Positions 61,553 through 64,000 of a stretch of DNA of 64,000 bases are shown here, one piece after another. The position numbers were made by a program, and so were the translations under genes. The notes under the pieces were generated by a model. The model worked only from the letters and a program-made list of their open reading frames with translations. It had not been told where the DNA came from and made no database searches. This DNA comes from Rummeliibacillus pycnus (GTDB lineage Bacteria > Bacillota > Bacilli > Bacillales_A > Planococcaceae). The stretch covers positions 3,114,423-3,178,422 of the forward strand of contig NZ_KZ614145.1 in NCBI RefSeq assembly GCF_002884495.1. Direction: 5' to 3'. The stretch's first letter is position 1. The number at the start of each line of letters is the position of its first letter.

Positions 61553-61625
61553 ACGAATCAAACAACTAGATCTTTTATAAAATTATACTTATCAGACAGC
61601 GCCGTGTTTTTGTTAGAGGTTAATT

Positions 61626-62786
61626 TTAATCTAGATACTCTTTTAATTCATTTTCCAAAAATGGTTTCGCTGACAAAAATTCAGTAAATGCATTATAACG
61701 TGCTTTTTGAACAATAGTTGGCTTTTTACCAGTATAGTAAGCACGAATTAAGATATTCTTAGGTGTGTGCTCCATATCGATAAATTCTAGAAGTTGTGCA
61801 TCATAGCCTACAAGATTCAAAATTTCAGCACGAATTGAATCTGTTGCAAGCGCAGCAAAACGTTCTTTAATAATACCGTGTTGTAACATAATATCGAGTG
61901 GCGTTGATTGCAGTTGACGATTTAGTTCATGTTGACAGCAAGGGACACTTAAAATGACACGAGCCCCCCATTTTACAGCACGAGCTAAAGCCATATCCGT
62001 TGCAACATCACAAGCATGAAGCGTTACGACCATATCAACAGAAGTCTCATTATTATAATTATTAATATCTCCAACTAAAAATTCAAGTTGACCGTACTGC
62101 AGGTCTTTTGCAATTTTTGAACATTCCTCAATAACTTCTTTTTTCAAATCAAGACCTGTCACACGAATATCTAATCCTTGTTCAACTTTTAAGTAATGAT
62201 AGAGAGCAAATGTTAAATATGATTTTCCAGAGCCAAAATCTAAAATACGTATTGTACGATTCTTTGGTAAGTAGTCAAGTGAATCGTGGATAAATTCGAT
62301 AAAGCGGTTAATCTGCTTAAATTTATCATATTTCTGCTTTTTCACTTTGCCTTCGGGAGATTGAACACCCAGGCGAATTAAGAATGGATACGGTTGTTCA
62401 GGATCCAGTAAATAATTTTTCTTACGGTTATGTGCTAAATTCACTGTTTTCTTTTCCGTTTTTTCAGCTTTCCATAGTACTTTATTTTTCTTAGAAAGTT
62501 GAACGTGAACTTTTTCAGAGATAAATTCTCCTTGGAATTGGCGAAATTGCTCAAATAAATTATTTAAATGATTTCCTATCAAAGATAGGGGGATATTTTC
62601 ATGTTTTAAAACACGTTCAAATTGATATTCTAATTGAACATGGTAGCTTCCTTTTAGTTTAATTGGTTTCAGCTTAACACGTTTTAAATCACTAGATTTT
62701 GTACGTGGTTGGCTGATAGTAGCTGATATAAGTTCTTCTTTCAATAAGTATTCCAGCAATAGTTGTTTCATTTCACTAAAATCCAT
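61626..62786 (-). CDS. SAM-dependent methyltransferase (Methyltransf_32-like)
   Basis: A 386-residue protein with a Rossmann methyltransferase domain in the second half: motif I is ILDFGSGKSYLTFALYHYL, followed by VTGLDLKK, LEFLVGDINNY and VVTLHACDVATDMALA, then VPCCQHELN. The LHACD and PCCQHE motifs are typical of the METTL25/GSTCD-like group (PF13679). The N-terminal 160 residues are a separate domain that may bind RNA. Substrate unknown; RNA is a fair guess. It is monocistronic. Confidence 0.87.
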   Translation of the reverse strand: MDFSEMKQLLLEYLLKEELISATISQPRTKSSDLKRVKLKPIKLKGSYHVQLEYQFERVLKHENIPLSLIGNHLNNLFEQFRQFQGEFISEKVHVQLSKKNKVLWKAEKTEKKTVNLAHNRKKNYLLDPEQPYPFLIRLGVQSPEGKVKKQKYDKFKQINRFIEFIHDSLDYLPKNRTIRILDFGSGKSYLTFALYHYLKVEQGLDIRVTGLDLKKEVIEECSKIAKDLQYGQLEFLVGDINNYNNETSVDMVVTLHACDVATDMALARAVKWGARVILSVPCCQHELNRQLQSTPLDIMLQHGIIKERFAALATDSIRAEILNLVGYDAQLLEFIDMEHTPKNILIRAYYTGKKPTIVQKARYNAFTEFLSAKPFLENELKEYLD

Positions 62787-62868
62787 TATCTGTCGCCTTC
62801 TTTATCATTTAATCATTGGCATAAGTGTATCATAATTTTGGATTTTCTAAACTGAGAAGGAAGATTTG

Positions 62869-64000
62869 CTACTTTTTATCGATATACGAAAGTGTTTTAC
62901 CAGTCCAACCTGCAATGACAGTTAGTATTGGAGAGAGCAGGCAGAATAGTGCGAAAGGGAAGTACTCCCAAGTAGAAACAGATAACACCTTTGTGATGAA
63001 TATCCCGCATACACTCCATGGGACAAGTGGGTTTACAACTGTTCCTGCATCTTCTGCAACTCGTGCTAAGTTTTTGTTTTTTAAACCTAGTTTTTGAAAT
63101 TGTGATTGGAATGCTTGTCCGGTTAATAAGATAGAAAGGTATTGTTCTCCGATTAGTGTATTCACACCAATTGCGGTTAATGCTGCACCTGTAATAACAG
63201 AACCGACACTTTTGAATAGTTTCTCAACACGTAATAGTAGTGTTTGGATGATCCCTAAAGTAAACAAAAGGCCGCCCATACTTAGAGCTAAAATAACAAG
63301 TCCTACTGTAAACATCATGCTATTAATGCCCCCGCGTGTTAAAAGGGAATCGATCGCTTTGTTACCGGTTTGAGATGTAAATCCATTAAATAGAATGTTC
63401 AACACTTCACCAAATCCATAGTGATGGTGGAAATAAGAAACCAATATAGCAACAACTGTACTTGCAGCTAATGTTAAAATTGCAGGTGCTTTTTTCAATG
63501 CCATTATAATAAGTACTACAAGAGGAAGTAATGTGTACCAATGAATCATACCAGTTGACATTAAACCATCTTGGAAAGTTTTGATTTTATGTGTATTTTG
63601 TAATACTTTGGTTGGTGACAAAATAGCGTATACAATTAATGAAAGAATAAGTGCAGGAATGGTTGTCCAACACATATTCTTAATATGTTCAAATAAATCA
63701 ACGCCCATTATAGTAGACGACAGATTACAGGTATCCGATAAAGGAGACATTTTATCTCCAAAGAATGCTCCTGATACAATTGCCCCAGCAGTAATAGCAA
63801 GTGAGATATCCATCGCACTAGCCATACCGATAAAAGCAACACCTACAGTTGCTGTTGTCGTAAGGGAGCTACCAATCGCAATACCGACTATACAAGTAAC
63901 GATAAAAACAACTGCATAGAAGAAATGTGGAGTAATCGATTCAAACCCTAAATAAATAAGTGTAGGAATTGTGCCGCTCATAATCCAACTACTGATTAAC
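62869..64000 (-). CDS. nhaC: Na+/H+ antiporter NhaC family, 5' end cut by the window
   Basis: The frame has no stop before the window edge: codons upstream of the internal ATG at 63981 read LISSWIMSGTIPTLIY, so the gene continues outside. The 377 residues seen form about ten membrane segments with the NhaC-type motifs GSSLTTTATVGVAF, SGAFFGDKMSPLSDTCNL and AEDAGTVVNPLVPWSVCG. It exports Na+ (or malate/lactate in the MleN subgroup) in exchange for H+. The substrate subgroup is not settled from this part. Confidence 0.92.
   Translation of the reverse strand, partial: LISSWIMSGTIPTLIYLGFESITPHFFYAVVFIVTCIVGIAIGSSLTTTATVGVAFIGMASAMDISLAITAGAIVSGAFFGDKMSPLSDTCNLSSTIMGVDLFEHIKNMCWTTIPALILSLIVYAILSPTKVLQNTHKIKTFQDGLMSTGMIHWYTLLPLVVLIIMALKKAPAILTLAASTVVAILVSYFHHHYGFGEVLNILFNGFTSQTGNKAIDSLLTRGGINSMMFTVGLVILALSMGGLLFTLGIIQTLLLRVEKLFKSVGSVITGAALTAIGVNTLIGEQYLSILLTGQAFQSQFQKLGLKNKNLARVAEDAGTVVNPLVPWSVCGIFITKVLSVSTWEYFPFALFCLLSPILTVIAGWTGKTLSYIDKK

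Noticed and set aside
1-64000. tRNA, rRNA, CRISPR, prophage or intact insertion sequence
   Set aside because: None was recognised on either strand; isolated nuclease (GIY-YIG) and XRE genes lack phage or IS neighbours.

Overview
The window is AT-rich (low-GC) chromosomal DNA from a Gram-positive bacterium of the order Bacillales. Gene content, strong AGGAGG-type ribosome binding sites, frequent TTG/GTG starts, sigma-W, Fur and FadR-type sites, a T-box leader and Bacillus-type orthologues (kimA, ykkCD, yuaF/floT, sigV/rsiV, efeUOB, pit with its PhoU-like partner) point to Bacillaceae/Planococcaceae, perhaps a Lysinibacillus/Rummeliibacillus-like genus. The genus is inference. No rRNA, tRNA, CRISPR array, prophage or intact insertion sequence was seen. 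About sixty genes are laid out as short operons separated by clear rho-independent terminators.

Layout. 1-9.3 kb: cstA, a DoxX-like protein, two DinB-fold proteins (one BstA-like), VOC and YdeI-like proteins, a lipoprotein, a GNAT enzyme, a histidine phosphatase and a HAD nucleotidase. This stretch also holds four damaged or fragmentary genes. 9.4-17.5 kb: transporters (two MFS, one EamA) around kimA, which sits behind a c-di-AMP (ydaO-type) riboswitch. 17.5-22 kb (minus strand): an acetyltransferase, a paired SMR guanidinium exporter behind a guanidine-I riboswitch, a GIY-YIG/DUF2087 pair with a repeated operator-like motif, and asparagine synthetase. 22-27.3 kb: menA, MATE, rlmA-like, VanZ and a SEC-C protein. 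27.4-31.7 kb: an acyl-CoA dehydrogenase/SDR/phosphotransferase operon behind a FadR-like operator, then a GTPase. 32-40 kb: a DUF7662 protein, two decayed genes (plsC-like and GNAT), lepB, a tyrosine phosphatase, yebC and a chemoreceptor. 40-47 kb: a second SEC-C protein, an M3 peptidase, a T-box with a likely methionine (ATG) specifier in front of a SAM hydrolase, an AI-2E family permease and a Nudix enzyme. 47-55 kb: phosphate transport, sigma-W-driven nfeD/floT, a PCYCGC lipoprotein, fumarase, and a divergent LysR/YeiH pair. 55-64 kb: Fur-controlled efeOBU iron uptake, sigV/rsiV, a methyltransferase and a truncated nhaC.

The best-supported biology is regulatory: three riboswitch-class leaders, a sigma-W promoter, a Fur box and a FadR-type operator, each next to the gene class that explains it. 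The most interesting combinations are the Met T-box/SAM hydrolase unit, the three-gene ACAD/SDR/kinase operon and the asnB-DUF2087-GIY-YIG cassette. At least five genes carry frameshifts or stops. Two of these are single-base slips in homopolymers and may be sequence errors; others (plsC-like, GNAT) carry several independent lesions and are real pseudogenes.
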